Shown in pieces: positions 23,801-31,751 of a DNA stretch of 38,079 bases. The notes under the pieces are model-generated. The model saw only the letters and a list, made by a program, of their open reading frames with translations, did no database searches and was not told the DNA's origin. The stretch spans positions 1 through 38,079 of the forward strand of contig CAITUP010000084.1 in NCBI GenBank assembly GCA_903895595.1, given 5' to 3'. How positions within the stretch are numbered: position 1 is the stretch's first letter; the number at the start of each line of letters is the position of its first letter. The DNA comes from an uncultured Acetobacteraceae bacterium (GTDB taxonomy: Bacteria > Pseudomonadota > Alphaproteobacteria > Acetobacterales > Acetobacteraceae). The translations under genes and the position numbers were made by a program.

Positions 23801-25150
23801 TCAAAAGACCCCCGACATCCGCACGGCGATCCCAAGCACCGCCGTGACCCCCAGCGTCTTCAAAACCCCAAGCTTCAACCGGAACAAACACACCGCCGCG
23901 ACCACCGCCAGCAGCAGGGCGGCAAGGTCGAGGCTTGCGACAACCGGCACATCCACCGCGATCGGTCCCGTTCGGAGCGGGACATGATCCCGGAACAACA
24001 CATGCAGCGCGAACCAGATCGCCAAATTCGCGATCACCCCCACCATCGCCGAAGTCGCCGCCGCCAACGCCCCCGACAGCGCTCGGTAGGTCTGCAACCG
24101 CTCGACCAGAGGCGCACCGAAGAATACGAACACGAAGCAGGGCGCGAACGTCACCCACAGCGTCAGCACCGATGACAGGATACCGCCGGCCACGCCTGTC
24201 ACCGGCCCTGGCGCCCGGAATCCCGCGAGGAACCCCACGAATTGCAGCACCAGAATCAGCGGACCCGGCGTGGTTTCCGCCAGACCGAGGCCCGCCAGCA
24301 TCTCGGCCGGCGCCAACCAGTGGTAAGCCTCCACCGCGTCCTGCGCGACATAGGCCAATACCGCGTAGGCGCCGCCAATGGTGACGACTGCCATCTTGGA
24401 GAAAAACCACGCCACGTCGGCGAAAGTCCCGCCGACCGCCAGCGTCAGATAAGCCACCGGCGCCAGCCACAGCACCGCGATCGCGGCGCTGGCCCGACGC
24501 GCCGACGCGGCCATCCGAGCCGGGCGTCCGGGATCGGCGAGCAGGGCGGCGTCGATCAGTGCCGGACGGTCGTGTTTCGCCTGCCCATGCCCTGCATGGC
24601 TGAAATGATCCGGCAGAAAGTAACCAGTCAGGCCCGACGCGAGCACCACAGCCGGAAATGGCACATGGAAGAAGAACAGCGCGACGAACCCGGTGGCCGC
24701 CAGTGCCCAGGCCACGCTTCCCTTCAACGCCCGCCGCCCGACGCGCAGCACGGCCTCTATCACAAAGACCAGCACCGCGCTTTTCAGGCCGAAGAACAGC
24801 GCGTCGATCACCGGCACATGCCCTGCCAGCGCGTAGATCAGCGATAGCGCCAGCATGACGATCGCACCGGGGATCACGAATACGATCCCCGCCGCCAGCC
24901 CGCCCTTCACCCCGTGCATCAACCAGCCGAGATAGGTCGCCAACTGCTGCGCCTCCGGTCCCGGCAACAGGTTGCAGAAACTCAGCGCGTGCAGGAACCG
25001 GCGCTCGCCGATCCAATTGCGGACGTCGACGACTTCCTTATGCAATAACGCGATCTGGCCGGCAGGGCCGCCGAAGGACAGCAGGCCGATTTTCAGCCAT
25101 ACCCGGAATGCCGCCCCGAAGGACGGCATCCGGTTGTTGGATTCGCTCAA
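23801..25150 (-). CDS. chrA: Chromate transporter ChrA
   Basis: 449 residues, the two-domain (long) chromate ion transporter type, with two homologous membrane halves. The first CHR domain has GLLSFGGPAGQIALLHKEVV and LLPGPEAQQLATYLGWL; the second has VVTIGGAYAVLAYVAQDAVE and ETTPGPLILVLQFVGFLAG. It exports chromate across the inner membrane. The frame opens with TTG at 25148-25150, which overlaps the stop of the preceding chrB-like gene (TTGA); an ATG seven codons in is the alternative start. Confidence 0.93.
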   Translation of the reverse strand: MSESNNRMPSFGAAFRVWLKIGLLSFGGPAGQIALLHKEVVDVRNWIGERRFLHALSFCNLLPGPEAQQLATYLGWLMHGVKGGLAAGIVFVIPGAIVMLALSLIYALAGHVPVIDALFFGLKSAVLVFVIEAVLRVGRRALKGSVAWALAATGFVALFFFHVPFPAVVLASGLTGYFLPDHFSHAGHGQAKHDRPALIDAALLADPGRPARMAASARRASAAIAVLWLAPVAYLTLAVGGTFADVAWFFSKMAVVTIGGAYAVLAYVAQDAVEAYHWLAPAEMLAGLGLAETTPGPLILVLQFVGFLAGFRAPGPVTGVAGGILSSVLTLWVTFAPCFVFVFFGAPLVERLQTYRALSGALAAATSAMVGVIANLAIWFALHVLFRDHVPLRTGPIAVDVPVVASLDLAALLLAVVAAVCLFRLKLGVLKTLGVTAVLGIAVRMSGVF

Positions 25151-25965
25151 GACGTCGCTCCCGGCGATGGCCAGTTGTGGGTTTCGCCGACCGCGTCACG
25201 GCTCCAGCGATAGAAGGCGTCGTACAGTCCCATGGAAGCGTCCAACTGGGCAAGGTCGTCGCGGTACATTCGCGAAAGCCCCAACGATGCCGCGAGCAGG
25301 CCGGCCGATTGCGGTGCCAAATCCAGCCGGTCGGTGTCCGCGCCTCGCACGATCGTAGCAAGGCGGGCGAGGGCAGGGGAGTTTAGCCCGAATACCTCGG
25401 CCATGACGTCGAAGGTGCAACGTTCGCCGCGGTGGCTCAAGAACGCGCCTTCGATATCGAACGGTATGGCGCCGAACCGTTCGGACACCTGTTCGACCTC
25501 GGCCGCCGCGACGAACAGGAAAACGGCGTCGCGGTCGATGAACCGCCGGATCAGCCACGGGCAGGCGACACGATCGATCTTCGGCCGCGCCCGTGTGACC
25601 CAAAGCGTGCGGCCCTGGCTGTCGCGCGCCAGCACGGTATTGGGTTGAACGAGCATCGCCTTGGCGTCGGACCAGGCTTCGAAACCGCCTTCCAGGAACT
25701 CCGCCCGCGCACCCATGTGGCGCAGCCAGGCGGCCGCCCCTTGGGAGAGTTTCGCCCCGCGTTTGCAGACGATCGCGACCGACTGGCCGGCGAGTGCTTG
25801 CCCCCAATCGGCGACGGTGCGGTGATCCCGGCGGGTGCTTGTGGGAAGCATACGCGGGTCGTCCGCGACATCTTCTTCCAGGCGCACATCGACGATAACA
25901 GGCGCATCGGGCGTGCCGATGAGACGGGAAAGCTGTGCGACAGTGATTGCGTCTGGCAGGGCCAT
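25147..25965 (-). CDS. Rhodanese-ChrB_C fusion, chromate resistance protein
   Basis: 272 residues in two domains. Residues 1-105 are a rhodanese domain with VIVDVRLEED and the active-site loop C67-KRGAKLS. Residues ~115-265 match the chromate-resistance exported/ChrB C-terminal domain (RPKIDRVACPWLIRRFIDRDAVFLFV, EGAFLSHRGERCTFDVMAEVFGL, ARLATIVRGADTDRLDLAPQSAGL). AAGGAG 8 nt upstream supports the start. ChrB-type proteins sense chromate or aid its detoxification. The fusion replaces the usual ChrB N-terminal DNA-binding part with a rhodanese, so a direct regulatory role is doubtful. First gene of the operon with chrA. Confidence 0.88.
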   Translation of the reverse strand: MALPDAITVAQLSRLIGTPDAPVIVDVRLEEDVADDPRMLPTSTRRDHRTVADWGQALAGQSVAIVCKRGAKLSQGAAAWLRHMGARAEFLEGGFEAWSDAKAMLVQPNTVLARDSQGRTLWVTRARPKIDRVACPWLIRRFIDRDAVFLFVAAAEVEQVSERFGAIPFDIEGAFLSHRGERCTFDVMAEVFGLNSPALARLATIVRGADTDRLDLAPQSAGLLAASLGLSRMYRDDLAQLDASMGLYDAFYRWSRDAVGETHNWPSPGATS

Positions 25966-26002
25966 GGCGCCATCTCCTTGTGAATAGGAGTCAGGCGCGA
26001 TT

Positions 26003-26014
26003 CTTTGGCCAAAG
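26003..26014. promoter_or_regulatory. 12-bp palindrome upstream of the chrB-like gene
   Basis: CTTTGGCCAAAG, a perfect palindrome about 40 bp upstream of the chromate operon start, is in operator position. It could also be chance. Confidence 0.3.
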
Positions 26015-26144
26015 CCTCACGGGGCAATCGCGGTCAACCCCTTGCACCCAAGATGGCGAAGGGGCTGTGGGCCTGTCAATGGCGAAATCGGCCTATGTCG
26101 GAACCCTTGTTCCCCCGCCCCACCAAACCATCTATCCTCCCCCC

Positions 26145-26513
26145 ATGAGTGATCTGTTTGCCCCCGAAGGCGGCTGGCGTGTCCGAATCATGGACATGTC
26201 CGGCGGCGCCGAAGACAATATCGTCGAGGAAATCGGCGGTTTTCCGACCCTGATGCAGGCGAACGCCTTCGCCCGGCGGTATGTGCGCGACTCGGTGGAA
26301 CTGTGCCGCGCCCCCGGCGCCAACGCGAAGGAGGTCTTGGACACCTGGTTCGCCTTCGGCGAAGACGCCTTGGTGGTGGACGCGGACGAAGGCGGCTGGC
26401 GCAGCGCCACCGAACTCGGGGATTTCGTGGACACAAGGGCGGGGGCGGAGGAACGGGATTGGCGGGCGCTGGACCCGCGGCGGGATGACTCCGACGAAGA
26501 CGACGACGCATGA
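26145..26513 (+). CDS. Small acidic hypothetical protein
   Basis: 122 residues from the ATG at 26145; the longer frame upstream overlaps the chromate promoter. No signal peptide or membrane segment. The sequence (GGWRVRIMDMSGGAEDNIVEEIGGFPTLMQANAFARRYVRDSVE) suggests a compact alpha/beta fold and ends in an acidic tail (RRDDSDEDDDA). I do not recognise a named family. Its stop overlaps the gltX start by 4 nt (ATGA), so it is coupled to translation of that gene. Confidence 0.65.
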   Translation: MSDLFAPEGGWRVRIMDMSGGAEDNIVEEIGGFPTLMQANAFARRYVRDSVELCRAPGANAKEVLDTWFAFGEDALVVDADEGGWRSATELGDFVDTRAGAEERDWRALDPRRDDSDEDDDA

Positions 26514-27844
26514 CCCGCGTCCGCTTCGCGCCGACCCCGACCGGCCATCTGTTCGTCAGCGGCGCCCGCGTGGCGCTCGCCAATTACCTGCACGCCCAAC
26601 GCCAACGCGGCAAAATGCTGCTGCGCTTCGACGACGTGGATCGCGACCGCGCCAAACCTGCCTTCGCCGAAGCCATCGCCCACGACCTCACCTGGCTGGG
26701 CATCGCCTGGGATGAGACGTTCAAGCAGTCTGATCGCCTCGACCTCTACGCCAAAGCCGCCGACAAATTGCGGAACGCCAACCGCATCTATCCGTGCTTC
26801 GAGGGCGACGACGAACTCCGCGCCAAGCGCGACCAGCAGATCAAGCGCGGCAAATCCCCGATCTACGACCGCGGCATGTTGCGCATGACCGCCGAACAGC
26901 GCGCCAAGGCGGAAGCCAACGGCAAGCGCCCCTACTGGCGGTTCCTGCTGAGCCCCCGCACGCTGGAGTGGCACGACCTCGTCACCGGCCCGCGCAACGC
27001 CAAGCTGACCGCCGTGTCCGACCCCGTGGTGGTCCGAGCAGATGGGACGCCGACGCCGCTGTTCGCGAGCGTGGTTGACGACATCGACACCGGCATCACG
27101 CACATCGTTCGCGCCGAGGACAACGCCGCCAACACGGGTGTGCAGTTGGACCTGTGGGAGGCTCTGACCGGAAAAGCCCCGCGCATCCAGTTCGCGCATC
27201 TGCCGGCGTTGGCCGACACCGGCCGTATCCGCCTGTCCCGCAAGGTCGGCAGCCTGTCCGTCCGCGTGCTGCGCGGCGATGGGATCGATCCGCTGGCCTT
27301 GGCGACCTGCCTCGCCCGGATCGGCATGAAGGCCGGCGGCGAACCGGCCTCTCTCGCCGAACTGGCGCGGGATTTCGACCTTGGCCGTCTGGCGCAAACC
27401 GTCGCCGGCTTCGATGCCTCCCACCTGCTTTCGTTAAACCGTCGCGCGCTCGGGCGCCTGAATTTCTCCGACATCGCCGACAAACTGCCCAGCGGCGCGA
27501 CCGAGGCCTTCTGGCTCGCCATCCGTGGTAGCCTCGACCTGCTGAACGAGGTCCGGGGTTGGTGGGACGTCGTGTCCGGCACCATCGTGCCCCCCATCAT
27601 CGACGGCGAAAGCGCGTTCCTGCACCAAGCCGAGGACCTGCTGCCGCCAGAACCCTGGGACGATGCCGTCTGGCGCGCTTGGACCGAGACCCTGGCGCAG
27701 ACCACCGGAAGGGTAGGGGAGCCGCTGCTGCTCCCGCTCCGTCTGGCTCTGACCGGGGAGGACCACGGACCGTCTTTGGATAAACTGCTGCCGCTGATCG
27801 GGCGTGCCCGTGCAGCCAACCGGCTGCGCATCGCCGCCGCCTAA
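26510..27844 (+). CDS. gltX: Glutamyl-tRNA synthetase (second-type GltX) with altered signature motifs
   Basis: 444 residues, the length of the second, shorter GluRS of alphaproteobacteria. The class I Rossmann core is clear: RFAPTPTGHL at the start, LLRFDDVDRDRAKPAFAEAIAHDLTWLGIAWD, LFASVVDDIDTGITHIVRAEDN and FAHLPAL. However, the HIGH motif (normally L-H-I-G-G-A-R) reads L-F-V-S-G-A-R at residues 14-20, losing the first His. The KLSKR loop reads RLSRK at 241-245. These positions bind ATP, so activity may be reduced or specialised (for example for tRNA-Gln charging or another acceptor). A housekeeping GltX elsewhere in the genome is expected. Confidence 0.85.
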   Translation: MTRVRFAPTPTGHLFVSGARVALANYLHAQRQRGKMLLRFDDVDRDRAKPAFAEAIAHDLTWLGIAWDETFKQSDRLDLYAKAADKLRNANRIYPCFEGDDELRAKRDQQIKRGKSPIYDRGMLRMTAEQRAKAEANGKRPYWRFLLSPRTLEWHDLVTGPRNAKLTAVSDPVVVRADGTPTPLFASVVDDIDTGITHIVRAEDNAANTGVQLDLWEALTGKAPRIQFAHLPALADTGRIRLSRKVGSLSVRVLRGDGIDPLALATCLARIGMKAGGEPASLAELARDFDLGRLAQTVAGFDASHLLSLNRRALGRLNFSDIADKLPSGATEAFWLAIRGSLDLLNEVRGWWDVVSGTIVPPIIDGESAFLHQAEDLLPPEPWDDAVWRAWTETLAQTTGRVGEPLLLPLRLALTGEDHGPSLDKLLPLIGRARAANRLRIAAA

Positions 27845-27859
27845 AAGGGGAAACACACC

Positions 27860-29467
27860 ATGGAAGCCGCCAGGGAATTCGATTTTATCATCGTCGGCGC
27901 CGGCTCAGCCGGCTGTGTGCTGGCCAACCGCCTGTCGGAAGACCCCCGTAACCGTGTGCTGCTGCTGGAAGCCGGCGGCCGCGACACCGATCCCTGGATC
28001 CACATCCCCGCCGGATTCTACCGCAACATCTACAACCCCAAAGTCGCTTGGTATTTCGAAACCGAACCCGTCCCCGAAATGCACAACCGCCGAATCTCCT
28101 GGCCGCGCGGCAAGGTGCTCGGCGGCTCCAGTTCGATCAACGGGCTGATCTACATCCGCGGCCAAAAGCAGGATTTCGACCTCTGGCGGCAACTGGGCAA
28201 CGCCGGCTGGTCCTACGACGACGTGCTGCCGTATTTCCGCAAGGCCGAGGACCAGGAAGACGGCGCCAACGAATACCACGGCGAGGGCGGGCCGCTCGGC
28301 GTGTCGTCCCTGAAAACCGATCATCCTCTGCATGATGCCTTCATCGAGGGCGCGCAGCAGGCCGGTTACCCGTTCAACCCCGACTTCAACGGCGCCGAGC
28401 AGGAAGGCGTCGGCCCGCTGCAACTCACGGTGAAAGGCCGCCTGCGGTGTTCGGCGGCGGTGGCGTATCTGAACCCGGCGAAAACCCGGCCCAATCTGAC
28501 CATCGAAATCCATGCGCTGACTCATCGCGTGCTGCTGGAAGGCAAGCGCGCCGTCGGCATCGAATATAGTCAGAAAGGCACGCTGCACCGCGCGACGGCG
28601 AAGCGGGAGGTGATCCTGTGCGGCGGCGCCATCAATTCGCCCCAAATCTTGCAGCTATCCGGCATCGGGCCGGGCGCGCTGCTGCAATCGCTGGGGATCG
28701 ACGTGCTGCACGATCTGCCGGGCGTGGGCGAGAACCTGCAGGACCATATCGGCGGCCGCATCATCCATCGCTGCGTCGATGGCTTGGTCACGATGAATGA
28801 AATCTACCACAACTGGCTGCGCCGGTTGTACGCGGGGGCCGAGTGGATCCTCGCGCGCAAAGGCCCGCTGATGACCGGCGCCGGCCCGATCGGGCTGTTC
28901 GTGAAGACCCGGCCGGAGCTCGACAGCCCGGATGTGCAGTACCAGTTCCTGGCGGGCAGTGCGCCGAAGACCGGCGACCCCCTGCACAAATTCCCGGCCT
29001 GCACCCTGGTCGCGATCCCCTGCCGTCCGGAAAGCCGTGGCTGGCTGCGGATCAAATCGCAAAACCCGAATGAGGCGCCTGCGATGCAGCCGAATTACCT
29101 GTCCACGCAGCGGGATAAGGACACGATTGTCGCGGCGCTACGGGTGACGCGGAACATCTTCGCGACTCCCGCGATGCAGAAATATCTGTCGGAGGAAATC
29201 TTGCCCGGTCCGGCCGCCGAAACCGACGAGCAACTGCTGGATCACGTTCGCGAAACCGCTGGTACGACGTTCCACCAAACCAGCACCTGCATGATGGGCC
29301 CCGGCCCGATGGCGGTCGTGGATACCGATCTGAAGGTAAAGGGGCTGGAGGGGCTGCGGGTGATCGATGCCTCGATCATGCCGACGGTGGTGTCGGGGAA
29401 TACCAACGCCACGGTGATCATGATCGCGGAGAAGGGGGCCGATCTGATCCTGCGCACGGCGGCCTAA
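27860..29467 (+). CDS. GMC family oxidoreductase (choline dehydrogenase-like)
   Basis: 535 residues, typical for GMC flavoenzymes. FAD-binding [32 protein letters not shown] is at residues 9-39, followed by the GMC signature [19 protein letters not shown] and the second signature [17 protein letters not shown]. The C-terminal [10 protein letters not shown] and [15 protein letters not shown] carry the catalytic His and Asn. Related enzymes oxidise choline, aliphatic or aromatic alcohols. No signal peptide or betaine-aldehyde dehydrogenase neighbour, so an alcohol dehydrogenase role is as likely as choline oxidation; a CYP153 alcohol product would be a candidate substrate by inference. Confidence 0.9.
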   Translation: MEAAREFDFIIVGAGSAGCVLANRLSEDPRNRVLLLEAGGRDTDPWIHIPAGFYRNIYNPKVAWYFETEPVPEMHNRRISWPRGKVLGGSSSINGLIYIRGQKQDFDLWRQLGNAGWSYDDVLPYFRKAEDQEDGANEYHGEGGPLGVSSLKTDHPLHDAFIEGAQQAGYPFNPDFNGAEQEGVGPLQLTVKGRLRCSAAVAYLNPAKTRPNLTIEIHALTHRVLLEGKRAVGIEYSQKGTLHRATAKREVILCGGAINSPQILQLSGIGPGALLQSLGIDVLHDLPGVGENLQDHIGGRIIHRCVDGLVTMNEIYHNWLRRLYAGAEWILARKGPLMTGAGPIGLFVKTRPELDSPDVQYQFLAGSAPKTGDPLHKFPACTLVAIPCRPESRGWLRIKSQNPNEAPAMQPNYLSTQRDKDTIVAALRVTRNIFATPAMQKYLSEEILPGPAAETDEQLLDHVRETAGTTFHQTSTCMMGPGPMAVVDTDLKVKGLEGLRVIDASIMPTVVSGNTNATVIMIAEKGADLILRTAA

Positions 29468-29691
29468 GCCCGGACGACGGAACGCCAGGAGGATCGCAAC
29501 CCGGCAAGGCCCAGCGTGAGCAACGGCAGCCGAAGGTCGGTCTGGCCGCGATGGCGCAGCCAAACGTCTCGGGCCGCTGCGAACAGCAGCATTAGGCAGA
29601 GTGTCCACCAGACGACGCGTGCATCCGGGGTAGGCAGTGGGGGGACGAAGGAGCCGGGATCAACCCCGAGCAAAGCCTGCCCACCCGGCAT
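29464..29691 (-). CDS. Small putative membrane protein
   Basis: 75 residues, one clear hydrophobic helix ([20 protein letters not shown]) and a basic C-terminus. No family recognised. Its start overlaps the end of the upstream small membrane protein by 32 nt, and its stop abuts the convergent GMC gene. Coding potential is uncertain. Confidence 0.45.
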   Translation of the reverse strand: MPGGQALLGVDPGSFVPPLPTPDARVVWWTLCLMLLFAAARDVWLRHRGQTDLRLPLLTLGLAGLRSSWRSVVRA

Positions 29692-29929
29692 AGGCGCCCA
29701 GTACGGCCCCGGCCGCGCCGGTCATCGCCTGGATGCCATCGGAAAATGGCACGCCGGCCAAGCTGATACCGGCACCGACGACCATCATCGAGACGAACGC
29801 CACCGTGGTCGCGCCCATCCAGACCTGATTGACGGTATCCGAACCCGACCGTATCCGACGGTAGTTCCGCCGATCCGAGGCGCGGAGCGGCTTGCGCGAT
29901 GCGAATTCCATGACCATGTTTCTGCTCAT
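29660..29929 (-). CDS. Small two-helix membrane protein
   Basis: 89 residues: a basic cytoplasmic N-terminus (MSRNMVMEFASRKPLRASDRRNYRRIRSG, quoted here in parts 1-14 and 15-29) and two hydrophobic segments, about residues 37-58 (WMGATTVAFVSMMVVGAGISLA) and 68-85 ([18 protein letters not shown]). No family recognised. The upstream region holds a CtrA-like TTAACCAT element, which would suit a cell-cycle- or envelope-related small membrane protein, but that is inference. Confidence 0.55.
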   Translation of the reverse strand: MSRNMVMEFASRKPLRASDRRNYRRIRSGSDTVNQVWMGATTVAFVSMMVVGAGISLAGVPFSDGIQAMTGAAGAVLGAYAGWAGFARG

Positions 29930-29983
29930 CGGTGTGCCCTTTCGGTTGGGGGTGGGTCCTTCGTCCGGAAGGGAATGTGCCCC

Positions 29984-30005
29984 TTAATGGTTAATAAAAG
30001 GTAAA
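29984..30005 (-). promoter_or_regulatory. CtrA-like binding element
   Basis: On the minus strand the stretch reads TTTA, seven bases, TTAA, followed directly by CCATTAA. This contains the TTAACCAT half-site, with near TTAA-N7-TTAA spacing. CtrA is the conserved alphaproteobacterial response regulator that recognises such sites. The element lies 55-76 bp upstream of the small two-helix protein (minus strand) and about 90 bp upstream of the SDR gene (plus strand), within a gap that otherwise shows no gene. Confidence 0.4.
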
Positions 30006-30096
30006 CGGGGAAGCAGTTTTTTCGGTCTTTTTCAAATACATACAGCAGTATGACTGCAACGCCGACAACGTCACCCTACACCTCAAGGACCCCACC

Positions 30097-30852
30097 ATGG
30101 AACAGACATTCGCCGGCAAAGTCGCCCTCGTCACGGGCGCCGGCAAGAACATCGGCCGCACCATCGCCCTCGACCTCGCGCAACGCGGCGCGTCCGTCGT
30201 CGTCAACGGCCGGTCGGACCGCGCCTCGGTGGATGCCGTGGTCGGGGAGATCAACGCCGCGGGCGGGCAGGCTCTCGGTTGTATGGCCGATGTCTCCGAC
30301 GAAGCCGCGACAAACCGTATGATCGCCGACACCGTCGCGGCCTTCGGCGGCATCGACGTCGTGGTCAGCAACGCCGGCCTGCGCCGCCAAACCAGGTTTC
30401 TGGAAATGTCCCTGAAGGAGTGGCGGGAAATTCTGTCGGTCGCGCTCGACGGCGCCTTCATCCTCGCGCGTGCAGCCGTGCCGCATATGATCCCGCGCGG
30501 CGGTGGAGCCATCGTGTCGCTGTCCGGCATCTCCACCCATGTCGGCACCCCGAACCGGTGCCACGTATCGGCCTCCAAGGCCGGTCTGGAGGGGTTGATG
30601 CGGGCGCTCGCCATCGAGCTGGCGCCGGTCGGCATTACATGCAACAGCGTGGCGCCAGGGGCCGTCGATACCGTGCGCGGTGCCTCGGCCGGCGGCGCCC
30701 TACCCAGCGCCCTCATCGACCGCAGCATCCCGCTCGGGCGCAAGGCCTCGGTGGACGATATCGCCGCCGCAGTCCGCTATCTGGCGGGGCCTGACGGGCG
30801 CTATGTCACCGGCCAAACGCTGCACGTAAACGGCGGGCTGTTTTTGACCTAA
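30097..30852 (+). CDS. SDR family oxidoreductase lacking the usual catalytic Tyr
   Basis: 251 residues, classical short-chain dehydrogenase length. NAD(P) motif TGAGKNIG (13-20), SNAG at 91-94, and Ser-rich SLSGIS near 141-146. The YxxxK active-site motif is altered: the sequence is HVSASK, which places Val157 where Tyr is expected, while Lys161 is kept. The C-terminal GRYVTGQTLHVNGGL is standard. Loss of Tyr argues against the ordinary dehydrogenase mechanism; His156 might substitute or the protein may act on an unusual substrate. It is 16 nt upstream of a second, intact SDR. Confidence 0.85.
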   Translation: MEQTFAGKVALVTGAGKNIGRTIALDLAQRGASVVVNGRSDRASVDAVVGEINAAGGQALGCMADVSDEAATNRMIADTVAAFGGIDVVVSNAGLRRQTRFLEMSLKEWREILSVALDGAFILARAAVPHMIPRGGGAIVSLSGISTHVGTPNRCHVSASKAGLEGLMRALAIELAPVGITCNSVAPGAVDTVRGASAGGALPSALIDRSIPLGRKASVDDIAAAVRYLAGPDGRYVTGQTLHVNGGLFLT

Positions 30853-30868
30853 AAAACGGAGAGAAACG

Positions 30869-31672
30869 ATGAACAGATTGGACGGAAAAACGGCTCTGCT
30901 GTCGGGCGCCGCGCGCGGCATCGGCGGGGAGACCGCGAAGCTTATGGCGCAGGCCGGCGCGAAAATCGTGATCGGCGATCTGCTCGACGAACGCGGCCGG
31001 CAAACCGTGGCCGAGATCGAAGCCGCCGGCGGCAGCGCCCGCTACGTGCACCTCGACGTGACCAGCGAGTCCGACTGGACCGGCGCCATCGAAACTGCCA
31101 CCAGCCAGTTCGGCAAGCTCGATATCCTCGTGAACAACGCCGGCGTCTTCACCGGTAAGGGGATCGAGGAAGTCACGATGGAAGACTGGAACCGGCTGGT
31201 CGCGGTGAACATGACCGGCGTGTTCCTTGGCACCCGCATGGCGATCCCGGCGTTGCGGGAAGCCGCGAAATCCTCCGAACACGGCAGCGCCATCGTCAAT
31301 CTGGCCTCGATCGCCGGGATTGTCGGGTCGCAGATGGACCCGCTCTATTCGATGACCAAGGGCGGCGTGACCCTGTTCACCAAATCGGCGGCGCTGGAGT
31401 TCGGGCGGAAGGGCTACCGCATCCGTGTCAATTCGATCCATCCCGGCGTGATCCAGACCGACATGGGCGAGCAGGTGTTCCAAGCCCGCGCGCGTCGCGT
31501 CGGCACAAACGACACCGCGCCGGTGCGGCAGGCCGTAACGGACACCGTGCCCTGGGGCCGTCTCGGCGTGCCGATGGATATCGCCAAGGGGATCGTGTTC
31601 CTGGCCTCCGACGACGCCGGCTACATGAACGGCGCAGGGCTGATCGTCGACGGCGGCATCACCGCGGCCTGA
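30869..31672 (+). CDS. SDR family oxidoreductase (classical)
   Basis: 267 residues with all classical SDR elements: GAARGIGG for the cofactor, an Asp at the end of beta-2 (VIGDLLD), which favours NAD(H), NNAG, NLASIAG with the catalytic Ser, and YSMTKGG with the catalytic Tyr and Lys. [13 protein letters not shown] and [11 protein letters not shown] complete the fold. The substrate is unknown; many close relatives oxidise cyclic or steroid alcohols. GGAG lies upstream of the start. It probably shares a transcript with the preceding SDR; a strong hairpin follows the stop. Confidence 0.88.
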   Translation: MNRLDGKTALLSGAARGIGGETAKLMAQAGAKIVIGDLLDERGRQTVAEIEAAGGSARYVHLDVTSESDWTGAIETATSQFGKLDILVNNAGVFTGKGIEEVTMEDWNRLVAVNMTGVFLGTRMAIPALREAAKSSEHGSAIVNLASIAGIVGSQMDPLYSMTKGGVTLFTKSAALEFGRKGYRIRVNSIHPGVIQTDMGEQVFQARARRVGTNDTAPVRQAVTDTVPWGRLGVPMDIAKGIVFLASDDAGYMNGAGLIVDGGITAA

Positions 31673-31680
31673 TCCGGGCG

Positions 31681-31705
31681 CGGGGCCGCTTGCCAAGCGG
31701 CCCCG
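31681..31705 (+). terminator. Strong hairpin between the SDR genes and guaA
   Basis: CGGGGCCGCTT pairs perfectly with AAGCGGCCCCG across a 3-nt loop, starting 8 nt after the SDR stop codon and ending 47 nt before the guaA start. No U-run follows. It is probably the operon terminator or a REP-type hairpin. Confidence 0.55.
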
Positions 31706-31751
31706 TGACATGGTCCAAGCCGGCGGATCACGCCGCTTGGGGAATCCCGCC

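Noticed and set aside
23801-25016. Alternative 422-codon minus-strand frame over chrA
   Set aside because: It is a Gly/Arg/Ala-rich shadow; the chrA frame has clear chromate-transporter motifs.
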